Below, in pieces: positions 8,342-16,709 of a stretch of 64,000 bases of DNA. Origin of the DNA: Dyadobacter sp. SG02 (GTDB lineage Bacteria > Bacteroidota > Bacteroidia > Cytophagales > Spirosomataceae). The stretch covers positions 383,386 to 447,385 of the forward strand of contig NZ_FNYL01000001.1 in assembly GCF_900109045.1 (NCBI RefSeq). Reading direction: 5' to 3'. Within the stretch, counting starts at the first letter, position 1, and the number at the start of each line of letters is the position of its first letter. The notes under the pieces were generated by a model that did not search any database, had not been told where the DNA came from, and saw only the letters and a program-made list of their open reading frames with translations. Both the position numbers and the translations under genes were made by a program.

Positions 8342-8986
8342 CTATATCGTTTGCGGGATTTCGATGGAAAGAAGGTGTGTGATATCGTTGCGCACTTCCA
8401 GTTCGAACTGCTGCGTATCGTAGGAGTAATTGATCTTATAGAGGCACAGATTGCTGTGCTCGTAGTCGTCCATCCGTACCAGCGGCTCGTTGAAAAGCGT
8501 CGTCAGCAATACGCGCATGGCACGGCCGTGCATGGCGATGAGGATGTTGCGCTCATGCGGGCGTGAGAGGATCGTTTCGATCACCGGAATCTGGCGTGCA
8601 CGTACGTCTTCGGGGCTTTCGCCGCCTTCGGCAGCGAGGTTCACTTCTCCTGACTTCCAAGCATTTACCAATCCTCGGTAATAGTTGTTGTCACCCGTGT
8701 TAGGTTCGCGGCCTTCGCGGTCGCCCCACGATATTTCGTTCAACCCGGAATAGCTTTCATGGGGTATACCCAGCCTGATGAACCCGCGGACGGTTTGATG
8801 TGTTCGCTTTAAATCAGAGGTATAAATTTTGTCAAACGGAACATGTTGGTAAGCATTAAAAAAAGCTTCGGCCTGAGCTTCTCCCCATTCATTCAGCAAG
8901 GAATCAACACCACTTCCCTGAACAACTCCCCTGCGATTAAAATCAGTTTCACCGTGGCGAATGAGGTAAATCGATTTTCTTTTCAA
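8342..8986 (-). CDS. histidine phosphatase superfamily protein
   Basis: 214 aa. The phosphohistidine motif LIRHGET (Arg10, His11) opens the protein, and the second catalytic His lies in MHGRAMRVLL (about residue 150). Length and layout match cofactor-dependent phosphoglycerate mutase-like phosphatases. Substrate cannot be told from sequence. The frame opens with a TTG codon at 8986 (TTGAAAAGAAAATCG) and has no in-frame ATG upstream; the product begins immediately with the conserved strand, so the TTG start is believable. Confidence 0.87.
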   Translation of the reverse strand: MKRKSIYLIRHGETDFNRRGVVQGSGVDSLLNEWGEAQAEAFFNAYQHVPFDKIYTSDLKRTHQTVRGFIRLGIPHESYSGLNEISWGDREGREPNTGDNNYYRGLVNAWKSGEVNLAAEGGESPEDVRARQIPVIETILSRPHERNILIAMHGRAMRVLLTTLFNEPLVRMDDYEHSNLCLYKINYSYDTQQFELEVRNDITHLLSIEIPQTI

Positions 8987-9071
8987 AGTAATAGGATAAT
9001 TTAAATATAAAATTTACAAAAACCTTGTTTTTTATCCGCAAAGCCAATACAAATTTATACATTTTTTAGAT

Positions 9072-9497
9072 ATGTTTGCTAAAACCGTCACCGTCGATTC
9101 ACTACAATCTTTTGGAAAGAACAGCATCGCCCATCACATCGGAATAGAGTTTACGGAAATCGGAAAAGATTATGTGTCAGCGAAAATGCCCGTGGATAAG
9201 CGGACGCACCAGCCGTTCGGAATTTTGCATGGCGGGGCGTCGGTAGTACTGGCTGAAACGCTTGGGAGTATCGCGTCGTTTTTAACCATTCCCGAAAACG
9301 AGAACAAACACGCCGTAGGGCTGGAAATCAATGCGAATCACCTCAGGCCGGTGAAAGAAGGGTATGTGTACGGAACTGTACGGCCGATCCATATCGGCAG
9401 GACCACGCATATCTGGGACATCCGCATTACCAATGAAGAAGACAAACTCGTTTGCATCAGCAGACTCACGGTTGCTATTGTGAATGCAGACCGCTAA
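9072..9497 (+). CDS. hotdog-fold thioesterase, probable DHNA-CoA hydrolase
   Basis: 141 aa, a single hotdog domain of the PaaI/YdiI type with the signature GILHGGASVVLAETLGS, in which the Glu is the likely catalytic residue. It lies 50 bases upstream of isochorismate synthase. In this context hydrolysis of 1,4-dihydroxy-2-naphthoyl-CoA, a late menaquinone step (MenI-type), is the best guess. A general acyl-CoA thioesterase cannot be excluded. Confidence 0.8.
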   Translation: MFAKTVTVDSLQSFGKNSIAHHIGIEFTEIGKDYVSAKMPVDKRTHQPFGILHGGASVVLAETLGSIASFLTIPENENKHAVGLEINANHLRPVKEGYVYGTVRPIHIGRTTHIWDIRITNEEDKLVCISRLTVAIVNADR

Positions 9498-9547
9498 CAT
9501 TATTTTGCAGAAAATTGACCTAACGGGACTCGCCCATTCGTTATAAA

Positions 9548-10795
9548 ATGCTATCAGTACAGACCGACACCGGGATTTCGATATTTGAAGGATTACAGAT
9601 TCAGGAGCTTTGGCATGCTTCTAAAATGATGGGTTTCCCGTCCGCATTGTGGCGCCTGCCGCATACCAACGAAATCAAATTGCTTATTTCCGTTCAGGAA
9701 GGCACCCGTAAATGCCTCCCCGAACTCGAAAAAATGAGCCCGGGCTTCGTAATAAGCACATTCTACTGGGAAGACGACCAGGAGGTACTGTTCCTGGAAG
9801 GCGATATTATTCTCACGTTCTCGGAAGATAACCGGATCATGCAGGTTGATAACCAGCTGGGCGAAGAACATCCCGAAGTAAAACGCCTGGTACAACTCGC
9901 ATTAACTACCACTACGGAAGACAACCACCACCAGGCGCCGGCCAGCTCGCTACTCCCGTTAAGTGATCACCTCGATGCCAAATCCCGCTTCGAACGGACT
10001 GTGGAACTTGCCGTAGCGGCGATTCGCCAGAACCAGTTCAAAAAAGTGGTGCTTTCACGCACGAAAGACCTCCGCTATACCGACGCGTTTCAGCCCGCAC
10101 AGGCTTTTCAAAGGCTCGTAAAAGCTTATCCTCACGCATTTGTTTCACTGGTAAACCTTCCGGAAGAGAACGAGCTGTGGCTGGGAGCAAGTCCCGAGTT
10201 ACTGGTAGAGCAAATGTCTGCCGGTACTTTCAAGACCATGTCCCTTGCAGGTACGCAAGGCGCACGCGACACATCGGGCGCGCTTATACCCAAGTACGAC
10301 ATCCGATGGGGTGAGAAAGAGATTGAGGAGCAAGCGCTTGTGAGCCGGTACATTATTGAATGCTTTAAAAAAATCCGTCTGCGCGAATACCTCGAAACAG
10401 GACCTAAAACGGTGCTGGCGGGTAACCTGTACCACCTGAGAACCGTTTTCGAAGTCGATACCGTGGCGCTCAACTTCCCCGAGCTGGCTTCTGTAATGCT
10501 GAAACTCCTGCACCCGACATCGGCCATTTGCGGCGTTCCCAAAGCGCCCAGCCTCCAATTCATCAACAACGTAGAAGGCTATAACCGCTCCTATTACAGC
10601 GGCTTCCTGGGCCCGGCACAGGTGGGCGGCGATACCCATTTGTTCGTAAACCTCCGCACTGTGCGGTTTAAAGACGGCATTGCGACATTTTTTGCCGGTG
10701 CGGGAATCACGGAAGACTCTGTTCCTGAGCAGGAATGGCTCGAAACCGAGCTCAAATGCGATACTTTGCTCAAAGTGATCGGCAGTTCCTTATAA
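9548..10795 (+). CDS. menF: isochorismate synthase
   Basis: 415 aa, chorismate-binding enzyme fold. Recognisable blocks include KKVVLSRTKD (about 182-191, with the catalytic Lys), SLAGTQ, LHPTSAICGVPK and GYNRSYYSGFLGP near the C-terminus. It converts chorismate to isochorismate, the entry step to menaquinone. The adjacent thioesterase supports menaquinone rather than siderophore synthesis. The N-terminal 150 residues are less conserved, as usual. Confidence 0.88.
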   Translation: MLSVQTDTGISIFEGLQIQELWHASKMMGFPSALWRLPHTNEIKLLISVQEGTRKCLPELEKMSPGFVISTFYWEDDQEVLFLEGDIILTFSEDNRIMQVDNQLGEEHPEVKRLVQLALTTTTEDNHHQAPASSLLPLSDHLDAKSRFERTVELAVAAIRQNQFKKVVLSRTKDLRYTDAFQPAQAFQRLVKAYPHAFVSLVNLPEENELWLGASPELLVEQMSAGTFKTMSLAGTQGARDTSGALIPKYDIRWGEKEIEEQALVSRYIIECFKKIRLREYLETGPKTVLAGNLYHLRTVFEVDTVALNFPELASVMLKLLHPTSAICGVPKAPSLQFINNVEGYNRSYYSGFLGPAQVGGDTHLFVNLRTVRFKDGIATFFAGAGITEDSVPEQEWLETELKCDTLLKVIGSSL

Positions 10796-10858
10796 AAAAA
10801 TTAGCAGGCATTAAACTTTTATAGCAGGGAAAAGTCTAATCGGTTCGAGATTAATATC

Positions 10859-10866
10859 TAATTTTG
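10859..10866 (+). promoter_or_regulatory. candidate -7 element of the RND efflux operon
   Basis: TAATTTTG matches the Bacteroidota -7 consensus TAnnTTTG and lies 73 bases upstream of the adaptor gene. No good -33 TTG is seen at the right spacing, so this is tentative. Confidence 0.35.
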
Positions 10867-10939
10867 AACAAACCTCTGAATAGGACGCATTTAGTCCGCC
10901 AGACTCCTAAACCATTTTAAGCCCAGGTTAACAAACCCT

Positions 10940-12043
10940 ATGAACGTTATCGCAAGATCTGCCCGTGCAGAAGGACTGCCAAATTTAACCAAATCCCTTT
11001 CTTCACTTTTCATTGCCGGTTCACTCTTTATTACGCTTTCGTGCGGAGAAAAAAAGGATACCTTTCAACAAAGAGGCGGTGGCGGCCCCACTGTCGTAGA
11101 CGTGATTGTTGCGAAATCCGAGAAGGTGAGTGACAAGGTAGAAGTGAACGGTACCATCGTGGCCAACGAATTCGCGGAATTACGGCCGGAAGTGAGTGGA
11201 TTACTTACTTTCCTGGATGTTCCGGAAGGCAAAACAGTACAAAAAGGCACCGTCATCGCCCGGATCAACAGCGCCGACCTCCTGGCGCAGCTCAACCGGT
11301 CGAAAATACAGCTCGACCTCGCCGAAACAACCGAGAAAAGGCTGAAACAGCTGATCGCCGTCAACGGTATCAACCAGGCCGACTACGACCTTGCCACCAA
11401 CAATGTCAATACCCTCAAAGCCGATATGGCGTACACGCAGGCACTGATCGACAAAACGATCATCAAGGCGCCGTTCACGGGCGTGATAGGCTTGCGCAAG
11501 GTGAGCGCGGGCTCGTACGTGACGCCCCAGAGCATTATCGCAACAATGCAACAGCTCGCCAACCTGCGGATCGATTTCACGGTTCCCGAAAGCTACCAGC
11601 AATATGTGAACAAAGGCGGTACCGTGGAAGTAATGCTCGACCAGGCTTCCGGCAAATATGAAACAGCCCGAATCCTCGCCATTGAACCGCAAGTGAACCA
11701 AACTACCCGCAACCTCACGGTACGCGCGGTACTGAACTCCGGCTCTACAAGTCCCGGTTCGTTCGCGAAAGTATATATCGCTGCCAACAGTAATAAAAGC
11801 AGCATTCTGATTCCCAGCAACAGCATTATTCCCGAAGCAAGCAGCAAGAAGGTTGTAACCGTGAAAAACGGCAAAGCGGTTTTCGCACAGGTTGAAACCG
11901 GCGACCGCAGGGAAGATGTGGTGGAAGTAACCAAAGGCCTGAATGTAGGCGATACGGTGGTTGTTTCGGGTGTACTTTTTGCCCGTCCCGATGCTCCTGT
12001 GAAAGTGAGAAGTGTACGAAACCTGAACGTGGCGAGTAAGTAA
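10940..12043 (+). CDS. RND efflux periplasmic adaptor lipoprotein
   Basis: 367 aa. A leader ends in a lipobox (ITLSC, Cys35), giving a membrane-anchored adaptor. The order is beta-barrel/lipoyl/hairpin: a biotinyl-lipoyl half-motif around LTFLDVPEGKTVQKGTVIARI, a short alpha-hairpin, then KAPFTGVIGLRKVSAGSYV. It would bridge the inner-membrane pump encoded 12 bases downstream and the TolC protein. No local regulator is present, so drug specificity cannot be assigned. Confidence 0.92.
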   Translation: MNVIARSARAEGLPNLTKSLSSLFIAGSLFITLSCGEKKDTFQQRGGGGPTVVDVIVAKSEKVSDKVEVNGTIVANEFAELRPEVSGLLTFLDVPEGKTVQKGTVIARINSADLLAQLNRSKIQLDLAETTEKRLKQLIAVNGINQADYDLATNNVNTLKADMAYTQALIDKTIIKAPFTGVIGLRKVSAGSYVTPQSIIATMQQLANLRIDFTVPESYQQYVNKGGTVEVMLDQASGKYETARILAIEPQVNQTTRNLTVRAVLNSGSTSPGSFAKVYIAANSNKSSILIPSNSIIPEASSKKVVTVKNGKAVFAQVETGDRREDVVEVTKGLNVGDTVVVSGVLFARPDAPVKVRSVRNLNVASK

Positions 12044-12055
12044 CAACCCCATACT

Positions 12056-15000
12056 ATGAATATTTCAGAACTATCCCTGAAACGGCCCGTTCTGGCGGTC
12101 GTGATGAACCTGCTCATCATCCTTTTTGGTGTAGTAGGATATAACTTCCTGTCTTTGAGAGACTATCCGGCGATCGACCCTCCGATCGTGAACGTGCGAA
12201 CGAGCTACACCGGTGCCAATGCCGACATTATCGAGAGCCAGATTACCGAACCGCTCGAAAAGAGCATCAACGGGATTCCCGGTATCAAGAGTATCAGTTC
12301 TTCGAGCCAGATCGGGTCGAGCAACATTACCGTAGAATTCAACCTTGAATCGGATCTGGAGGGCGCAGCCAACGACGTCCGCGACAAAGTGAGCCAGGCG
12401 GCTAGAAGTCTTCCACAGGACGTCGATGCGCCCCCGGTGGTAAGCAAGGCTGATGCCAATTCGGATTTCATCCTCATGCTGGCCGTTCAAAGCCCCTCCA
12501 AAGGCTTGCTGGAACTCAGTGACTATGCCGAAAATGTCTTGCAGCAAAGTTTGCAGACCATCGATGGTGTCAGCAGTATCAATATCTTCGGACAGAAACG
12601 GTATGCAATGCGTATCTGGCTTGATCCGGATAAGATGAGCTCTTACAACATCTCGTTCAATGACATTACCTCTACCCTGGCGGCCGAAAACGTGGAATTG
12701 CCCGCGGGTAAGATTTACGGCGATAATACAGAGCTGACGATCCGCACGATGGGGCGGTTAAAGAGCGAAAAAGAATTCAACGACCTAGTCATCCGCAACG
12801 ACAGCATCGGCATTGTAAGGCTATCCAATGTAGCAAAAGTGGAGTTGGGTCCTGAAAATGAAGAACAAAGCTGGAAATACAATGGTATGTATGCCGTAGG
12901 TCTTGGCGTAGTTCCTCAGCCGGGCGCTAATTACGTGGAGATATCCGACGAGTTTAACAAACGCCTCGCCGAAATCCAGAAATCGAACAAATCGGACATT
13001 ACCTTCAACGTATTGATCGACAATACCCGTCTTGTGAGGCAGTCGATCAAAGAGGTAGAGGAAACACTCCTGATAGCCTTTTCCCTCGTGGTAATAGTGA
13101 TCCTGTTCTTCTTCCGGAACCTGCTGGTGGCCGTTCGCCCGCTGATAGACATTCCGATCTCACTGATCGCGACATTCTTCGTCATGTACCTGTGCGGGTT
13201 CTCGATCAATATCCTTACGTTGCTCGGGATCGTCCTCGCGACAGGCCTCGTGGTCGATGACGGTATTGTGGTCACGGAAAACATCTTCCGTAAGCTGGAA
13301 AGCGGGTTGCCGATCCGGCAAGCTGCACTGGAAGGTAGCCGGGAAATCTTTTTTGCCGTTATCTCCACATCGCTAACGCTCGCCGTGGTGTTCCTGCCGG
13401 TGATCTTTCTGCAAGGATTTGTGGGTAGCCTTTTCCGGGAGTTCGGGATCGTCGTCGCATCCGCTGTACTTATTTCTGCGTTCGTTTCGCTCACCATTAC
13501 TCCGGTACTGAATGTCGTTCTGAACCGCAAAGACGCCGGTCATGGCTGGTTCTACAATAAAACAGAGCCATTCTTTACCGGAATGGAAGATGGTTATAAC
13601 CGCATGCTTCGCGGGTTTATGAAAGCGAGGTGGATGGCATGGGTGCTGGTCGTTGCCTGCGGTGTGCTGATCTGGTTTACCTATTCGCATTTACAGAGCG
13701 AACTGGCGCCGATGGAAGACCGCAACAGCATTCGTTTCAACCTTTCAGCCCCGGAAGGAACCAGTTTCGGGCAAATGCAGCAGGTTTCCGATCAGCTCAG
13801 CGATTTCCTGAATGATTCGATCCCTGAGAAAGCATTCACATTCTCCGCCACACCGGGTTTTGGCGGCGGTGGGGTCAACAGCGGCACCGGCCGTATTGGC
13901 CTTGTACCTGCCGATCAACGCAGGAAAAGCCAGAATGATATCGCACAGGAAATCAATAAAAAGCTCTCCCGTTTCAATGACGCACGGATTTTTGCGACCC
14001 AGGAACAAACGATTTCGGTCGGTACAGGTTCCAGGGGCTCTCTGCCGGTGCAATTTGTATTGCAAAACCTCGATTTTGATAAACTAAGTGAAGTCCTTCC
14101 CAAATTCCTGGACGAAGCACGCCAGGACCCGACTTTCCAGAATGTGGACGTTAACCTGAAATTCAATAAACCGGAAGTACGCCTGACGATCGATCGCCTC
14201 AAAGCGCGTGATCTGGGCCTATCGACGACCGATGTGGCGGCGACTATTCAGGCTGCATTCTCGGGACGTCGTCTTGCTTACTTCATTATGAACGGGCAAC
14301 AGTACCAGGTGATCGGGCAGGTAGAACATTCAGAACGCAACAAACCTGCGGATATCGAAAAACTGTATGTCCGCAACAACCGGGGTGAAAACATTCCGCT
14401 GACTGCTGTCGTGCATATGGAAGAAGAGTCCGGCCCGCCGACCATTTACCACTACAATCGCTATAAAAGCGCTACTGTTTCGGCCTCTTTGGTGGAAGGC
14501 AAAACCATCGGCGACGGCGTGGAAGCAATGCGCAGGATCGGCGCTAAATTGCTAGACGAATCTTTCCAGACATCGCTTACCGGTCCTTCCCGCGACTTCG
14601 AGGAAAGTTCTTCCAACACCAGCTTCGCATTCGGGTTGGCGCTTTTGCTTGTGTACCTCGTACTCGCAGGCCAGTTCGAGAGCTTCACCGACCCGTTCAT
14701 CATCATGATCACCGTGCCGCTGGCATTGGCGGGCGCGTTACTGAGCCTTTATTTATTTGGATTAACCATTAACATCTTCTCGCAAATCGGCATGATCATG
14801 CTGATCGGGCTTGTGACGAAGAACGGTATCCTCATTGTGGAATTTGCCAACCAGAAGCGCGAACAGGGCATGGGAAGAATGGCGGCTGCGGTCGAATCGG
14901 CGACGCAGCGTTTGCGCCCGATCCTGATGACGAGCCTTGCAACCGCATTCGGAGCGTTACCGATTGCGATGAGTCTCGGCGCTGCGGCTACCAGCCGGGT

Positions 15001-15145
15001 ACCGCTTGGAGTCGTGATCGTGGGCGGTCTGATGTTCTCGCTGATCCTGACGTTGTTCGTGATCCCGGCGATTTACACATTCATTTCACCCAAAAAACAC
15101 AAGGTAACGGAAGAGCAGAAAATGGCAGAGGAGCTTGTGGCTTAA
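12056..15145 (+). CDS. RND-family efflux pump, inner-membrane transporter (HAE1 type)
   Basis: 1029 aa, full length for an AcrB/MexF-like transporter. It has twelve expected transmembrane helices in two halves with two large periplasmic loops. The proton-relay Asp pair is present in GLVVDDGIVVTEN (helix 4), and helix 10 carries GLVTKNGILIVEFAN with the conserved Lys. These features mark the hydrophobe/amphiphile efflux group rather than heavy-metal exporters. It is the centre of a three-gene operon. Confidence 0.95.
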   Translation: MNISELSLKRPVLAVVMNLLIILFGVVGYNFLSLRDYPAIDPPIVNVRTSYTGANADIIESQITEPLEKSINGIPGIKSISSSSQIGSSNITVEFNLESDLEGAANDVRDKVSQAARSLPQDVDAPPVVSKADANSDFILMLAVQSPSKGLLELSDYAENVLQQSLQTIDGVSSINIFGQKRYAMRIWLDPDKMSSYNISFNDITSTLAAENVELPAGKIYGDNTELTIRTMGRLKSEKEFNDLVIRNDSIGIVRLSNVAKVELGPENEEQSWKYNGMYAVGLGVVPQPGANYVEISDEFNKRLAEIQKSNKSDITFNVLIDNTRLVRQSIKEVEETLLIAFSLVVIVILFFFRNLLVAVRPLIDIPISLIATFFVMYLCGFSINILTLLGIVLATGLVVDDGIVVTENIFRKLESGLPIRQAALEGSREIFFAVISTSLTLAVVFLPVIFLQGFVGSLFREFGIVVASAVLISAFVSLTITPVLNVVLNRKDAGHGWFYNKTEPFFTGMEDGYNRMLRGFMKARWMAWVLVVACGVLIWFTYSHLQSELAPMEDRNSIRFNLSAPEGTSFGQMQQVSDQLSDFLNDSIPEKAFTFSATPGFGGGGVNSGTGRIGLVPADQRRKSQNDIAQEINKKLSRFNDARIFATQEQTISVGTGSRGSLPVQFVLQNLDFDKLSEVLPKFLDEARQDPTFQNVDVNLKFNKPEVRLTIDRLKARDLGLSTTDVAATIQAAFSGRRLAYFIMNGQQYQVIGQVEHSERNKPADIEKLYVRNNRGENIPLTAVVHMEEESGPPTIYHYNRYKSATVSASLVEGKTIGDGVEAMRRIGAKLLDESFQTSLTGPSRDFEESSSNTSFAFGLALLLVYLVLAGQFESFTDPFIIMITVPLALAGALLSLYLFGLTINIFSQIGMIMLIGLVTKNGILIVEFANQKREQGMGRMAAAVESATQRLRPILMTSLATAFGALPIAMSLGAAATSRVPLGVVIVGGLMFSLILTLFVIPAIYTFISPKKHKVTEEQKMAEELVA

Positions 15146-15183
15146 CGGATATTCTTTTTACAAAATCAACTATTGTTTTTTAC

Positions 15184-16530
15184 ATGGGCTCGCTCACCTT
15201 CTTTAAGAAATACCAATACACATTCCTACTTTTTCTGCTTTGCTCCGGTAGCAGCTGGGCCGGACATCCGGGCGCCAGTTCACCGGCCGACACGCTGGCG
15301 CTTACGCTCGAACAGGCTGTGGCTACCGCACTCAAAAACAGCTACGAAATCGAGATTGCCAAAAATAATGTCGATGCCAATACGATCATGAACAACTATG
15401 GCGTAGCCGGCGGCTTACCGACAGTTGCTCTTAACGCCAGCAACACGGAGCAGATCACGCAGGTAAACCAGAAGCTGAACACCGGTGTCGAGATCAGTCG
15501 AAACGCAGCTGCCGGTAACAACACCCAGGCAAACCTTTCTGTGGGAATGCTGCTGTACAATGGGAAACGGGTGGTAGCCACCAAGAAACGCCTCGCCGAA
15601 CTGCAATACCAAAGTTCCGAAGTGCTCAATTCACAAATTCAGAACACGATTGCGCTGGTCATGACGAGCTATTATGATGTCGTTCGCCAACTGAGCTATA
15701 TCAACACGATCCGCACATCTATTATCGCATCCGAAAAGCGTCTCGAAATCCTGCGGGTGCGGAAAGAGGCTGGTATGGCCAACAATGCCGACATTTTTCA
15801 GGCGGAGATTGATTTAAATACATTGAATCAGACTTTACTGAACCAGCAAATGGTATCGCAGGTAGCCAAAACAGAGCTGCTTCGTACGCTCACGCTCGAT
15901 CCCAAATCGGCGGTGACTATCAAGGATACCATTACAGTGGATAACAATATGCAGCTGGCCTCCGTCATAGACCGGCTGGCTTCGAATGCCGACATTAAAG
16001 CGGCAGATCATCAGATCCAAATCAACGAACTGATTGTAAAAGAAACGGCGGCACTCCGCTATCCTACGGTTCGTTTTAATGCGGCGTATAACTTTACCCG
16101 CAACCAAACGGCAGCCGGTCTTACATTGCTCAACCGCGTGGCGGGTCCGCAGGCAGGCCTCACGCTGGCGGTACCGATTTACAACGGCTCGGCATTCAAA
16201 CGCCAGAAACAAGCCGCTGAAATCGATACAAAAACGGCTGAATTGCAGAAAAGCACGCTGCTCCGCGATTACAGCGCCAATGCGGTGAAGATGTACCAGA
16301 CCTACCAGAGCTCGATCGAACAGCTGGAAAACCAGAAGAAAAACTATGCGCTCAGCAAGCAGTTGCTCGACCTCACATTGCAACGTTTTGAACTGATCCA
16401 GGCTACGATCATCGACGTACGCGAGGCACAACGCAGCTTCGAGGAAGCAGGTTACCGACTGATCAACCTGAACTTCGCCGCCAAATCAGCTGAGATCGAA
16501 CTGAAAAGACTCAGCAACACGCTTCAATAG
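15184..16530 (+). CDS. TolC-family outer-membrane efflux protein
   Basis: 448 aa. A hydrophobic leader (about 12-24) is followed by two repeats of the outer-membrane efflux protein fold, rich in long helices with Gln/Asn/Ala and ending with the typical LNFAAKSAEIELKRL segment. It forms the outer-membrane channel of the tripartite pump, 38 bases after the transporter gene. A strong terminator follows at 16543-16574. Confidence 0.92.
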   Translation: MGSLTFFKKYQYTFLLFLLCSGSSWAGHPGASSPADTLALTLEQAVATALKNSYEIEIAKNNVDANTIMNNYGVAGGLPTVALNASNTEQITQVNQKLNTGVEISRNAAAGNNTQANLSVGMLLYNGKRVVATKKRLAELQYQSSEVLNSQIQNTIALVMTSYYDVVRQLSYINTIRTSIIASEKRLEILRVRKEAGMANNADIFQAEIDLNTLNQTLLNQQMVSQVAKTELLRTLTLDPKSAVTIKDTITVDNNMQLASVIDRLASNADIKAADHQIQINELIVKETAALRYPTVRFNAAYNFTRNQTAAGLTLLNRVAGPQAGLTLAVPIYNGSAFKRQKQAAEIDTKTAELQKSTLLRDYSANAVKMYQTYQSSIEQLENQKKNYALSKQLLDLTLQRFELIQATIIDVREAQRSFEEAGYRLINLNFAAKSAEIELKRLSNTLQ

Positions 16531-16542
16531 AGTCATTTACCA

Positions 16543-16574
16543 TCCCCGGGAATTTTCGTCCCGGGGATTTTTTT
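16543..16574 (+). terminator. intrinsic terminator of the efflux operon
   Basis: CCCCGGG and CCCGGGG arms around an 11-base loop, followed by seven T. It closes the adaptor/pump/TolC operon. Confidence 0.9.
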
Positions 16575-16709
16575 GCCGCTGCTGGCACGTAATTTTTTTC
16601 ATGAAAGATTAAAAAGTCATTAAACCTTTAACCGGCTTTTCAATCTAACTGGCTCACCTTCAACCTGACATACCCCACGCATTGCGTGTGTGTTATGGCC
16701 AATGCCGTC

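Noticed and set aside
10796..10939. Riboswitch or attenuator before the efflux operon
   Set aside because: Only a -7-like element is seen; I found no conserved aptamer pattern or terminator/antiterminator pair.
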